Under the pieces are notes generated by a model. That model was not told the origin of the DNA. It searched no databases and saw only the letters and a program-made list of their open reading frames with translations. Below, piece after piece: positions 10,741-22,215 of a stretch of 64,000 nucleotides of DNA. Positions within the stretch are counted from its first letter, which is position 1. Each line of letters begins with the position of its first letter. The DNA is from Gambelia wislizenii (taxonomy: Eukaryota > Chordata > Lepidosauria > Squamata > Crotaphytidae). Made by a program: the position numbers and the translations under genes. The DNA is taken from assembly GCA_030847615.1 (NCBI GenBank), contig JAUMIR010000004.1, positions 75,237,001 to 75,301,000 on the forward strand, read 5' to 3'.

Positions 10741-13325
10741 GTCAGAGGAGGACATAGCAGGGAATGGCCCTAGGGACCCTGGCACAGGTTTATTTACACC
10801 GGTGCCAGCAGGGAACCCTGCCAACCTAGAGGCTCAAGCAGAGGGGGAAAAGAAAGAAAAAAGAAAGAAAGGAAACAACCATTTGCTTCCAAGCTGTCAT
10901 GGGGTGGGGGCAGGCAGACTTGTGCACTGCTCTCTGCTCAGCCCATAATTTGAGATGAGGAGGGGGACACAGGAAGTGGTTCAACCTCCGAAACCATCTC
11001 AATACCTAGTAGAGCCTTGTTTAAATGGCTGGGATGCTTACACTTGTGATTACACTTTTTCTAGCAAAGAAAAGCCAAGTTGCCAGGGTCGACAGAGGGG
11101 GTGTCATAATTCACCCTCCAGAGTCCAATGATTCAAATGGAGAGGAAGAGACAGATTCCTAGAAATCTGCAGGTCCTGATAACAATGGTCTCACTGAGTC
11201 TGAAGAGCTGGGGGTTGAAGCAGAGGGAGGCCCTGCTCCCTAGCAGGGGGTGGCAGACACTGAGGATGCTGAAGACATGCCACCATCCTTTTCTGAATGA
11301 CGAAGAGGTAAAGAGAGATTACACCAATCCCAGTGGCTGTTGAATAGGAGACACTGATTAATTAGGCCCCTGGTGTTTTGGAGACAGCTGCCCATAAATT
11401 TCCCAGCAGCTCCCCAACATCTCTGCTGTTCACAACCATCTTATCTGGGTGATTAAGAGTGTTCTTGATGCCTGGACTGAATGAAGTACTCGACAGTTCT
11501 TGCATTCTAACCACTTGCTGACTGGAGCATAGGACAAGGGGAAAGCTGCTGACTTAGAGCAGTCAGCTTCTCCATTGACTGCCTTCAATGTGCTTGGAAT
11601 TGAGAGCCTTCCCCTCTTGACATTCATGTCAATGACTTCTTACTTCCTTCATAGCTACTACACCTACAGACTTTTCCCACATGCTGCTGATGCACCACTG
11701 TCTGTGCCATTGTGTTTACATTGGCATAGTGCACCCATAGGATTCCAGCCATTCTCTGCAACCACCTCCCATTTTAAGTCTGTAACCAAATTCATACTCT
11801 ATGGCTTGAATATCAGCCACTCCCCAGTATCCACCCACTTCTCTCCCCCGCCCCGCCCCCATCTTGCCTAACAAAGGTTTTTGGAGAACTTGAAAGCTAG
11901 CACAGTGATAAAAGAGACCCACTTCTAGCCTGCCGTCTTCCCTGATTTACTCATATACTTAATAAGAACACTGGAAAAACAGACCTAGAATCCTGGGTGG
12001 AGTTAACGAGACTGGGAGAGGCAGAATTACAGAGGAAAATGGAAAATGAGGGGAGAGTTAAGTATTCTTTCTCTTGCCAGCTGCTTCTACCCTGCAAATT
12101 GTCTTTTACTGATCTGTGCTGACCCAAGATGCTTTATTGCCTAAGGTAAAGATAAGATGGTACCCTCTCCTCCGTTTCCACATAGAAAAAATTAACTGAA
12201 AACTTACTACAAGGATTGTAGCAGGAGAGAATGCCCCAATGCACCTAATGACAACAGGCCAGCTTAGAGGGTGCTGGACAGGTTGTGTGACACATCAAAC
12301 TTTGTCCTTTAGTGCCTTGTCATTCCACATTTTCTTGCAGCATCTGCTGCCCGAGGCAGCCTCCTCACATTACCTGGTCCTGCTGCTTTACAGTGGAGGA
12401 GATGCACACAGGGTTTAGAAAGTTGATTTTGAAAAGTAATTAATTTTTCTTGCTTGTTATAAAATGTTTGAAAATCATTTCATTGTTGTTAGGCAGTCCA
12501 GTGTTGAGACAGTAACTTTTTGTATTGCTTTTTACTTTTTTTGCTGCTTTTTGTTGCTTAAAAAACCCCATAATATAGCTAAGTGAGAGTATGGCTTAAT
12601 ATTAATGGGGAGGGGTTAAGTACCTCCAAAAGTGCCCTTAAAGTGTCCTTAAAAGGCAAGTTTAACAAGTACCTAGAAGATGTTGCTTATTTATATTAAT
12701 AAAGTAGCTTCATTGCCATTAATTACATATGTTTGGATGTAACTCAGTTACACTACTGTTCACCCTATTTCCAGTAACTGATCACAAGTAACTAATATAC
12801 TTGTAACATGTTACCTTCAAGTTCTGAAACAGTGGAACTGAAACTCAGATGTGTCCTTGTGTCCCACCCCAATAATGTATTACTTTCAAGCTCTGAAGCA
12901 GTGAAAGGGTTGCATGACACAAGAGAGCCGTGGAATGTGTAGTTCCATCCTTTGGATGCAGCCCCAAGTGTACTTGCTAGGAAGTGAGTCACGTCCAAGC
13001 AAACATGTTTTAGGATCCATCCATTAGGGGAGAGTAAACACTTGGTAAAAGCGACAGGAGCCCTGCCTAAGAAAAGTATGAAGAATTGCCTCACAGTTGA
13101 GGTATTTTTTAATATAACGATGGAAGAGTCTTCTGCTTTAAATCATCAGCTGAGAGTAAATATTCCTGGCCTCACTTTTCAATTTAATGGGTGTAATATG
13201 TTTCTGTTTCCCTTCCCTTTGTAAAAATAACATGAAGTTCAGAATTGCAGAATTACTTTCTTCTGGAAGAGAAGAAAGCAAAGGAAGTGTTCACTTATAG
13301 TCCCTTTATGAAAAATGTGTTTATT
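10741..13325. other. Intergenic, no gene recognised
   Basis: No domain-bearing frame is visible. Positions 11100-11520 (ggagaggaagagacag ... gctgcccataaatttcccagcagctcc ... catcttatctgggtgatt) have the look of an LTR or other repeat, but I cannot name it. A short imperfect direct repeat is present: ttaccttcaagttctgaaac (about 12810) and ttactttcaagctctgaagc (about 12881). The rest shows nothing I can support. Confidence 0.4.
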
Positions 13326-13329
13326 TTCA

Positions 13330-13465
13330 ACCGGGGTGGCAGTCCTGTGGTCCTCCCGATGTTGTTGGATTGCAACTCCCAACATTCCTCACTTTTGCCT
13401 ATGCTGGCCAGGGTTGATGGGATTTGTAATTCAACCACATCTGGAAGACTGAATAATTCCCACCC
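13330..13465. repeat. Inverted-repeat MITE (actccca/tgggagttgtag family)
   Basis: The left arm gatgttgttggattgcaactccca is mirrored by tgatgggatttgtaattcaaccacatct on the right, with tatgctggccaggg between them. Related pieces occur at 43143, 52772, 54540, 57190 and 61680. It is a short nonautonomous element without coding capacity; superfamily undetermined. Confidence 0.6.
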
Positions 13466-13537
13466 TTGATTTACACATATCCAGACTGCAGAGGAAGGGA
13501 AATGAAGCAAATTTTATGGTAAGTGCAGATTTCAGTG

Positions 13538-14465
13538 TTGTTGTTGTTGTTATTATTATTATTTCTTACCCACCTCTCCCTATGGATCAAGGTGGGGAGC
13601 AACAAATTAATATATAAACATAACATTGGTTAACACATATCAGTTAAAAACATATATCAATTTAAAAGAACAAGTAAGACCAAGACATTTTAAAACAATC
13701 AATACACACTTTAAAAACATGTAGGAGATTATCGGACACAGTGAAAATCGCATCAGAAGATTGCAATGAGAACAGGAACGGGGGATATTATCAGACGACG
13801 CCATCCTTCAGCATCCCAGGGTTAAGTAAGGTGTCCCTTTTTATTGGAGGCTTGTCCCCATCAATGAAAAAGTGAAGCCTTGTCTGTGGCAGTGCTACAC
13901 CCCGGTAACGGCTGAGGAGGTGGTCATCTGATAATGTTGCCCTTTCTGTTCTCATCACGATCTTCTGACATGGTTGGGGACACATTTTTGCCACATTTCT
14001 CTGTGTCTCCCTGGATAGGCCTGCCAGAGGAGACTGGTCTTTAATGCTGTTTTAAATTCAGACAGCATATTCAGGTGTCGTATCTTTCCCAGCAGGCCAT
14101 TCCATAGCCTAGGGGCGGCTAAAGAAAAAGCCCTCTGGGTGACTGTTGCCAACCTAATCCTGGCTGACTGGAGCAAATGTCCCCCAGAGGACTTAAGTGT
14201 ACGGAGAGGATTATATGGGAGAAAACGATCCCGTTGATAACCTGGACCCAAACCATGTAGGGCTTTAAAGGTAATAACCAACCCTTGTACCTTGCCTGGA
14301 AACTAATTGGGAGCCAGTGGAGTGGTTTTAATATTGGTGTAATATTGTCATTCCTGGGTGTACCAGTGACTAATCTGGCTGCTGCGTTTTGAACCAACTG
14401 AAGTTTCCAAACTTGGTACAGAGGTAGACCAATGTACAGCACATTGCGAAACTACCGCCGTGAGG
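13538..14465 (-). mobile_element. L2-clade LINE, antisense 3' end, interrupted by a MITE
   Basis: The minus-strand frames at 14119-14442 and 13955-14281 read MLYIGLPLYQVWKLQLVQNAAARLVTGTPR, ITPILKPLHWLPISFQARYK, TFKALHGLGPGY, APRLWNGLLGKIRH and FKTALKTSL. These are the L2 RT C-terminal signatures also seen at 1-1330. A (GTT)n/(ATT)n run at 13538-13562 would be the 3' microsatellite on the element strand, though 13563-13745 may belong to another repeat. A palindromic MITE occupies about 13750-13972. There are frameshifts, and the copy is 5'-truncated near 14465. Confidence 0.75.
13748..13974. mobile_element. Inverted-repeat MITE with ~50-bp arms
   Basis: The left arm, about 13750-13800 (catcagaagattgcaatgag, then attatcagacgacg), pairs with the right arm at about 13917-13972 (gtcatctgataatgttgc, then cacgatcttctgacatg) with moderate divergence. 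It lies inside or at the edge of the antisense L2. The attatcagacg end recalls sequence near 1985. Confidence 0.6.
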
Positions 14466-17297
14466 CTACCAGTATGTGCACTACCATCTTTAGGTCCTCC
14501 AATATGTGTCAAACACGCTCAGTTGCCTCATACAAAATAAATATTCAGCAGGGTCATGAGATGCAGCTCTTGCAAGGGTGTGCAGCTGCAAGAGAGCCCA
14601 AGAAAAGGGCTCCTCCATATTTAGATGTAGTGTAAAAGAGGGAATTTCAGCAGGCACAGTTTGCACGATGAACTACATTTGATGACATTCGCTAGTTTGC
14701 ATGACTGTGAAAAAGTAGGAATTCAGTCTTCTTTGCGGTTGTCTATACGAGGCCAAAAGAAATGGAGTGCTCTGCAGTAATAGCAAGTTGCAGTAGCTGC
14801 AACTTGTCTTAATGGTTTTAAGCCCCCATAAACTTCACATGCCCTCCAGCCAAGGTGGTAGCCATGAGTGAATTATGTTTTTTTTTAATCTGCTGCCATC
14901 AAACTTAAAAAAACACAACAACTATTTCCACAGTGCGCATAAGCGATATTTCACCTTTAGGAAAAAAAAAAAAGAGGGGAAAAAGAGATAAAACAAAACC
15001 CCATTTTATCACCTTAGGAATCGCTCCCTAAGGCAAAAATCCAACATGGTGGCAGTGGGTGCCGTTAGCAAGCCCGGCCACCCCCATGCTTGTCTGTGAG
15101 AGGTTTGTGCTTCCTCTCACATGGGAAAACAATCCATATTGAATTGCTTGTCCCAACAAGCGGGAATGCACATTCCCCTCGCTGTTTTTTAAAAACTCCA
15201 GGGGAAGCCGCAAAGGCTTTTCCTGAGGAGTTTTTGCTGGTTGGGGTGGGGGTGGGGGCTTCATAATATGGCAATACACAGGCATTCTGCGAGGAGTATT
15301 TTTGATGTTTAGACAACCCCTATATTGCCTGCCCACCCTAGCTCTTGCCTAGGTACTACTTCAAATTGCAAATGGGAGACTGCATGTTTAAATTAATTAA
15401 TAAATAATTATCTTCACACAGAAACCTAGAATGTCAAGGAGAAGGTTCCAGTCTAGCACTGCCACACATAGCCATCTGATCTCTGCTCTTCTAGCCCACA
15501 CTTGCCTGAAGCTCTAACTGTTACTTAAGAGAAAGCTGTGTATGCATTCCATTCCATTCCATTCCATTCCACGCTGCTGGACAGCCCAAATTCCAGGCAG
15601 TAAATGTTTCTTAATGAACTGGAACTGACCCTGCTAAACTGGTGGGTCTCACTCTGCTTTGGTTGTACTTTGAGGACAAGGTCATACCACAGTATTATTT
15701 CTTGCCCATCAAAATGTTTATCTAGCTGGAAGGAGTGGGTTTGGGACCAGTTGATCTCTTATCAACATTTTGTGATCCAAAGTAGAAAATGATTAAGCAT
15801 AGTATGAAATTGCCTGTCTCTGAAAGTCATCTAGGGTATTTCCTAGCCAGCACTTCATACATGATCACAATTTGTGTAGGTTCAGTTTTCTTGTCCCTTT
15901 GCTGTCTTAAGAAGTTTCATTATGATATCACTCATAATGTTTTAGTCAGGCATTGACAGGAAAAGAAAAATGTAGTGTGCATTATGATAACTTCACAAAG
16001 AGTCATAATGAGGCAGATTTTCTAAGAAACACATTGCTGCTATATAAACTCCAAGTTAAGGGTCAGAAAATCATGTTTAAGGCAGCTTCATTTCTTTTGC
16101 TTGATTTTGTAAATAGGCTTCTGTCTACCTTTATTTCAGAACACACCACAGATGTCCTTCTTTTTGCCCATGGATTTGTACTGAGAGCTGAGGCTGAGCT
16201 AATTACTTCTGTGAAAGATTTCTTCTCAGTTCTCAACATCCTCCAGCAGGAAACAAAAACCCACCTTCCCAGCCAAAGAGATTTCCAGCTGCATCATTCA
16301 CTATTTATTGGGTCTCTAGCATCACCAACAAAACATTGTCAGGACAGTTCTTAGGGAGGAAGGAACGGAGGGAATCAGTTTCATAAACCTAATCTCACAA
16401 CAAGAATGGCCACTGGTCATACTGGATGAGCAATTCTGGTAGCTGTAGCTCAAAAGTAGATTTTTCCCAACCTAGCATAGTTCAAAACATCTATACTGAA
16501 TGTAACCCTATAGAACAAAAAAGAAAAACATCCTCCACACAAGAGTGTTTTAATCTAGAGTATTAGTGGGTGCTACAGCTGTACATATGGTCACTCTACT
16601 GTGTTCCCTAATGCTTAGTTGGAAATCCATTTTATTTTGGCATCTATATCTATTAAAACAGTCTTACATAGTTAAGAGTCACCATCAGTCACCACATTTG
16701 GAAACGTGAAGGAATTTCTTCCTAAACTAAAATTAGTTACAATAAGATTCATATGTGTATGTGTGATTTCTTTCCTCTGCCAAGTAGAATTCCACTGTGC
16801 AATGTCTTGCAGAGTTACCTGCAGGCATAATGATCTCTGACAATGATGCTTCATAGGTCTTCTTTCTTGCGATACTCCCTAATTTGGATTTATTCTATGT
16901 GGAATTACTTGTTTCTCTTTACAGCTGGGATTGCAATTGCTGTAGCTGGATTCAGTACAATGAATCTTGTTAGCATTATATTACCTCTTGGAAGTTTATT
17001 CTAACTGTAATAACACACACACACACACACACACTTTTCGTGTTTGAGGCCTCAGCTCTGTGTAGCATTTAGACTGCAAGAGAATGAAGTAGTCAATTTC
17101 ATTTAAAAACTCTTCATGTCACATCTCCAATTATTATAAATAACATAGCTGTACACAAAAGCAGATTGATTTGCATTGATGGGACCAGAGCATCCCTTCT
17201 GTTTGATGGATAGCTAGCATTCTCTTCCCATACTTTCTTGTCTGTGTGCCAAAATGTTAAGATGAGGCCTTTCTCGGTACCAACAATCAATAAAGTG
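14466..17297. other. Intergenic, no gene recognised; simple repeats
   Basis: Contains a poly(A)-like run near 14958-14972. A segment at 15003-15080 (ccttaggaatcgctccctaagg, then aaaaatccaacatgg) is shared with 19214-19275. There is an (ATTCC)5 run at 15546-15570 and an (AC)11 run near 17013-17034. A 133-codon frame at 15953-16354 has no recognisable domain, no promoter context and no homologous phrase, so I do not call it. Nothing else is supported. Confidence 0.4.
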
Positions 17298-17590
17298 TGA
17301 AATCAAAGGCTTTCATGGCCAGCATCCATAGGTTTTGTGTGGGGTTTTTTTCCGGGCTGTGAAGCCGTGTTCTAGAAGAGTTTATTCCTGACATTTTGCC
17401 TGCATCAGAGAATGGTGGTATGTGGGCTTTATACACTGTGAGTCCCTGTTGAAGAGGATTAATATGTAAATCTGTGTATTCAGTTGTTGGATGTTGAGTT
17501 CTTAGGGTGGGAGGATATGCGAGGGGGATTAGTGTCTATTTAGCTAATGGTTCATTGTCTGCTGGGAAGCCCCCTGTCCCTGGGGGAAGT
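17298..17590 (-). mobile_element. Penelope-like element 3' end, with 11-bp target duplication
   Basis: On the minus strand this is a Penelope-like retroelement 3' UTR. It has a region with ctgatgcaggcaaaatgtcagg (17387-17408), then tctagaacacggcttcacagc, a ccggaaaaaaac stretch, tatggatgctggccatgaaag and cctttgatttca at the terminus. A perfect 11-bp duplication, tcaataaagtg, flanks it at 17287-17297 and 17591-17601. It is truncated and non-coding. The same terminal phrases occur at 24310-24409 and 51393-51469. Confidence 0.8.
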
Positions 17591-17783
17591 TCAATAAAGT
17601 GCACTATGCTTGTAAAAAAAGGAAAGGGCCTTTTTCCTGTGGTAGCACCATGAAAGTTTGGAAATATCCACCTTAAGAAATGTGACTAGTACCAATTTGC
17701 CACACATTTGGCATCAGCTCAAAATATTTTTATTTTCCCAGGCTTTTAAATTGTTTTTGTTGTTTGTTTCTGCATTATAGTTC

Positions 17784-17784
<1 letters not shown>

Positions 17785-17814
<30 letters not shown>

Positions 17815-17850
17815 TTTTATTTCTATCCCGCCCCTCTGCAATGCAATCGC
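17785..17850 (-). repeat. L2 3'-end remnant with (AAT)n
   Basis: An (ATA)n run at 17785-17813 is followed by ttttatttctatcccgcccctctgcaatgcaatcg. This is the reverse complement of the L2 3' terminus seen at 1268-1330 (gattgcattttgtagaggggtggg, atacaaataaaataat). Very short remnant. Confidence 0.6.
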
Positions 17851-17999
17851 AAACGCAAGCTTTGTTGCATTAGTTTATTATTAGAAGAACATCTGTTCTC
17901 TTGTTTTGATTATATTATGTGCATTTTATGCAGTACCCTGGATTCTCTCAGGATGCAAAGTACTGTAGGAATTCTTAAAATAAATGAGCTTTCTTAATC

Positions 18000-18383
18000 G
18001 TTTGATGTCAGTCACTCTATAGGTATAACTCAGTTATCAAAGCCTCTGACAAAGATGCTCCTTTTTAGAAAGGGGTCATCTACACAATGAAAAAACTCCT
18101 TGTGGAATGTGAGGGGAATACCTTTTGTCTTGATGAGATCCTGTGGGGATTCACCATATTCAAAAAGGGGGGGGGAGTTCCATGTACTCTGCAATAACAG
18201 CCTTCTCTGTTTCTTGCACATTCCTACCCGTTTGAACAACCAATTCAATTCGGGGCACATTCCGGAAGTCAAAACGTGATTGGTCAGAAGTGTGCAGGGG
18301 CAGGCTTCCCGGTGATGAAGTGGCCAAAGCTGCTATTGTAGATTTTAACGGAAGGGATTGTGTGTGATTTTCAAATGGTAAAG

Positions 18384-18429
<46 letters not shown>

Positions 18430-20700
18430 AGATCACACTTTCACATCTTGGATTTAATGAGGTGAAAAATGTGCAATGGCAGGAACTTTTGGAGAATAAT
18501 AACGTGAGTAATTCACTCATAGCCACCATCTTTATTCATGAACATGTGTGTCCACACATGTGGACTCTGAATGTCTGTGTGAATGTCAAACACAGATAGC
18601 TTCCCATACCAGCAATCTTGAGAAAAAAACATGAAGACAAATGAATGCTGCTGCGATGGTGAGTTAATGCGCAAATATCTGCTGTTAATTTTCTCAGCTA
18701 GCTGACCTCACAGTCTCTCTTTGCCTGCCCAACCCCCCATTTCCTCCTTGATCTCTGTCTAGCTGCAAGGTTTCTTTTTAATCAGCATTGGGAGGGTGGT
18801 GAAGAAGAGCTGGAGAAACACAGACTTTTGGTGTTGCATTGTAGCAGTGTGCTTGCAAGACACAATGCAATAAAGCCTTTTGCTTGGGAAATGGAGGATT
18901 CTACTTTTGCTGATCCTACTGTAGCCATGTGTGTCTGCTTACAGCAGAAAAGGGGCCCATCTACATGGAGGGCGGGGAATCCAAAGTACCTTGTAGTATT
19001 GGCATCTCGCAGCAGCAGCGACATATCTAAATAGTTTTTCTGGCCTTGGAAGCCCCCACAAGCCTCGCATTCCTGATGCGGCCACGACTGATTTCCTCAC
19101 GTTAGTTCTTCACCGCCACTGTGTGGTTTTTTAAGTCACCCCAAGGTGTGCTGACACAATAGAGCGATTTTCTAATTTTATAGGATAGCAAAACAGAAAA
19201 TATTCATCTTGTTTTTTTGCCTTAGTGAGCAATCACTAAGGCAAAAATCCAACATGGCGGCAGTGAGCAAGCCCCACCCCCACTCTCACCTGGCCAATCA
19301 GCTTTGTGCTTCCCTTCTAATTGTTTGTTGTTCTATAGTCCAAACAAGCAGGAATGAGAAAGAACAGGGGGCCGTTTACACGATGAAAATGTCCTGGGAA
19401 GAATTCGTGTTGATCCCTGGCAGTTTCCACGTACATCGGGTCGGGTACGTTATTTTCGGAAGGGAGGCCACCTTTTATCCCTCAACCTGCGGGACTTCCA
19501 GTCCCGCAGTTTGTGCCGGTTTTTTAAAAAGTCACGGGAGGATTCGGAAAATCGGAAATGTAAACAGCGTGGGACAAAATGTCTCAGTACTGGGATGACC
19601 GGAAATGGTGACTGGGGTCAGGCTTAGAGATCAGCGACCAGAAAAGGAGGGGTCAGTCACCCATTCAAGTGATCCAGCCTCACCAGCCGAAAACAAAGAC
19701 ATCCCTTCCTGCTGCACGAAGGTTGATGTGTGTGTGCATGTGAGCTTGTACTCAATCACCTTTTTAAATGGATTTCTACACTGCAAACCCTTCAGCTTTA
19801 CCTTTTCCTCAACTTCATGTTACAGAGAGATCGTCGTAGCCCATTCATCCCCTGCCTTAGTCACCTCCCTGGTATTCCAGCCTCTGAGCGAATGAACACC
19901 CTTTAATTCCCCCTCTGTGCCTGTGCCTTTTAAATTGTCTGCCTGTAGTTGGTTTGCTGTAAGGGTTAACATTTTAAAGGGGAAACCCAACCCCCCCACC
20001 TCACTCGGCTTGATCTCCCTGCGTCTGAGCGAAAGATCTCAGTCTGGTCTTTCAAAGAAATTGCAAGCCTCTACTCGGCTTGCTTTCACAAGGAAAGGAG
20101 ATGGTTTAATTGTTCCTCCGTCTAAGGTCTTTGAGAAGTGCCTTCTGCCTCTGTTTCAAGGGTTAACTTTTTTTAAAGAAGCGAGGGGAATACCAAACTT
20201 CTGCCCCCCTGTTTCCCCACCCCCCCAGCCAGCCAATAGCAGCGCTCCTGGCACGGAACTTTGAAGGAAGTGCGTCACCGAGGTTGTGAAAACACGAGTA
20301 ATCACATACTTGATTGACAGCCAAAAACAAAAACAAAAAAACCAAAAAAACTACAACCTAAAAAAAAATGGAACTTTGGACGTGTAAATATCAGTCATGG
20401 GACCACCTGGGATATCCAGATCAGTGACATAAATTGAATAAACAGCGAGGGGTGGATTCATGATCAGAAAATCACGGTAAGCACTGTGACAATTTCTGTC
20501 GTGTAACTGGCACCCAGGAAAATCTGTGAAGGCTTTTACCCCCTTGTTTTGGCCGTTTTGGGGCCCCCTCCTTCTGAATAGTATGGATTGGTGTTGGATT
20601 CCATTTAGACAGGTAGGATTCCCAGCAAATTCCATGAGGAGTATTTTCACCATTTAGATGGGCGCAAGGTAAACAGCAGCAGCTGCCAATGAGCATTTAT
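18000..20700. other. Intergenic composite of unidentified repeats
   Basis: No gene. A (TA)n run lies at 18386-18424. A perfect 15-bp inverted repeat lies at 19214-19247 and leads into caaaaatccaacatggcggcagtgagcaagcc, which is shared with 15035-15075. The block 19360-19600 is richer in CpG than its surroundings, and phrases like ctacacgatg/tttacacgatgaaaatg recur (18073, 19374). This suggests old nonautonomous DNA transposons. The open frames here overlap and carry no domain. Confidence 0.35.
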
Positions 20701-21744
20701 GAACAGAAAAACAGAGAGAAAAGGGGGAAAGCAGATTAGCCTACTTCATCTACTACCTGCAAATTTAGTCACCAAAATGGGAATTCTAAAACTAGAGGCT
20801 GGTGAAAGAAGAAGTTATACCTAGATGCATGTTGGAAGAAGCTTTCAAGTAGTCTCTAGAAGGTTCAAAATGTCTCTGTTTACTTATGCAAGACTTATCA
20901 GACCTGGTTATTTCATATCACATGTGTATATTGTTAGTTTTGAATAAAAAGTTTGCTCAAACACGTTGAAGTGTTCTTCTCTTTTGTCTAGTAGGATCCC
21001 TGTTATTTCTATGTTATTTCTACCTCTGGTAGAATCTCCTTCCTAGAGGATGTCCTTTTTGGCATATCAGTTTTCAAAGGATTTTCTCTCAGCCACATAG
21101 CATTTTCTTTCCAGGAGGATCAGCTCACTAGTTTCCCAGTTGCAGGGAAAAAAACATGAAGAGGAAAGACAAGTTACTCAACTGGCCAAACTTCCATGCT
21201 AAACATATTGTATAAACAGGGTTTGTAGTGGTTAAAAAGGAACTGAGCAGGAAAGTGGCATAGGGTCAATGCCAATTTCCTTGTTAAAACTGTAGAACAG
21301 TCTGAATCTAGATCTCTGAAGACACAGATCCCAATTCCTATGGCTGTACAAATGGCCACTTGAAGGACTACAGTTGCTGATAATACTCAGTCGTCCTCAA
21401 ATGCATATGTCCTAAGGTGTCTTAATTTTATGCCAGTCTGGTACTGGAAAGGAGCAATCAACACTACTAAAAACAAGTATTGAAAGTAAGATAATTTTTT
21501 TCTTTAAAAAAATTTGTGGAAAGCAGCTGAAGTCAGAAAGAAACATAAGCCCTAACATGACTAGCTGAACATTCCCACTCTACTCACAATACATATGATG
21601 TTGATGTTCTGGGTCTTTGGATGTTCTTGAGAATGTGGCAGTCTGGACCTCGTTGTTCAGCCTGCGACCAAGCTTTCAGAGTGATGGATGGTGAGGCAAG
21701 CAGCACACCTACCTCTCCACCAGCCCCAAAGTATCTCAAGTCTC
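20701..21744. other. Intergenic, nothing recognised
   Basis: AT-rich unique-looking sequence without a domain-bearing frame, a recognisable repeat or an RNA gene. Confidence 0.4.
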
Positions 21745-22215
21745 TCTGTTCTGGGCACCTCTTTTTAAGAAGGATATAGACAAGTTGGGGCAGGCAGAGA
21801 AGGGCAACAAGAGGTATGGAGAACGAAACATATCAGGAAAGGGTGAAGGAGCTGGGCACATTCAGCTTGGTGAAGAGAAGACTGAGAGTTGACATTATTG
21901 CACTCTTTAAATGCCTCAAGGAATGTCACAGAAAGGGGGCAGTCATGTTCTTTGCTGCCCCAGATGGTAAGGGCCAGGTATAATAGTCTGAGGTTTTAAG
22001 CAGGTAGATTTTGATTGAACACTAGAATGAACTTCCTGACAGTAAAAGTGGTTTAGTAATAGAACCAATTGCCTAGTGAGGTGGTGTGGTCTCCCTTTCT
22101 GGATGTCTTCAAAAAGAGGTTGGAGAACTATTTGCTGGGGATGCTTTAGCTAGAGCAGGGGGGTTGGTCTTGATGGCCCACAAGGCCTCTTTCAGCTCTG
22201 TGATTCTATGCTTTT
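21745..22215 (+). mobile_element. CR1 LINE 3' end fragment
   Basis: Diverged CR1 3' region. Key phrases are gagaagggcaacaagaggtatgg, gagctgggcacattcagcttgg, gagaagactgagagttgacat (the LEKRRLRGD part of the RT C-terminus), tgaacttcctgacag, gatgtcttcaaaaagaggttgg and the terminal ctctgtgattctatg. The CR1 end is normally a short ATTCTATG-type repeat. There is no intact frame, so this is an old copy. Confidence 0.75.

Noticed and set aside
15546..15570. (ATTCC)5 run as satellite DNA
   Set aside because: Only five units; a simple microsatellite, not a satellite array.
15953..16354. 133-codon open frame on the + strand
   Set aside because: No recognisable domain, low-complexity-free but unremarkable composition, no splice or promoter context; open frames of this length occur by chance in 64 kb of AT-rich DNA.
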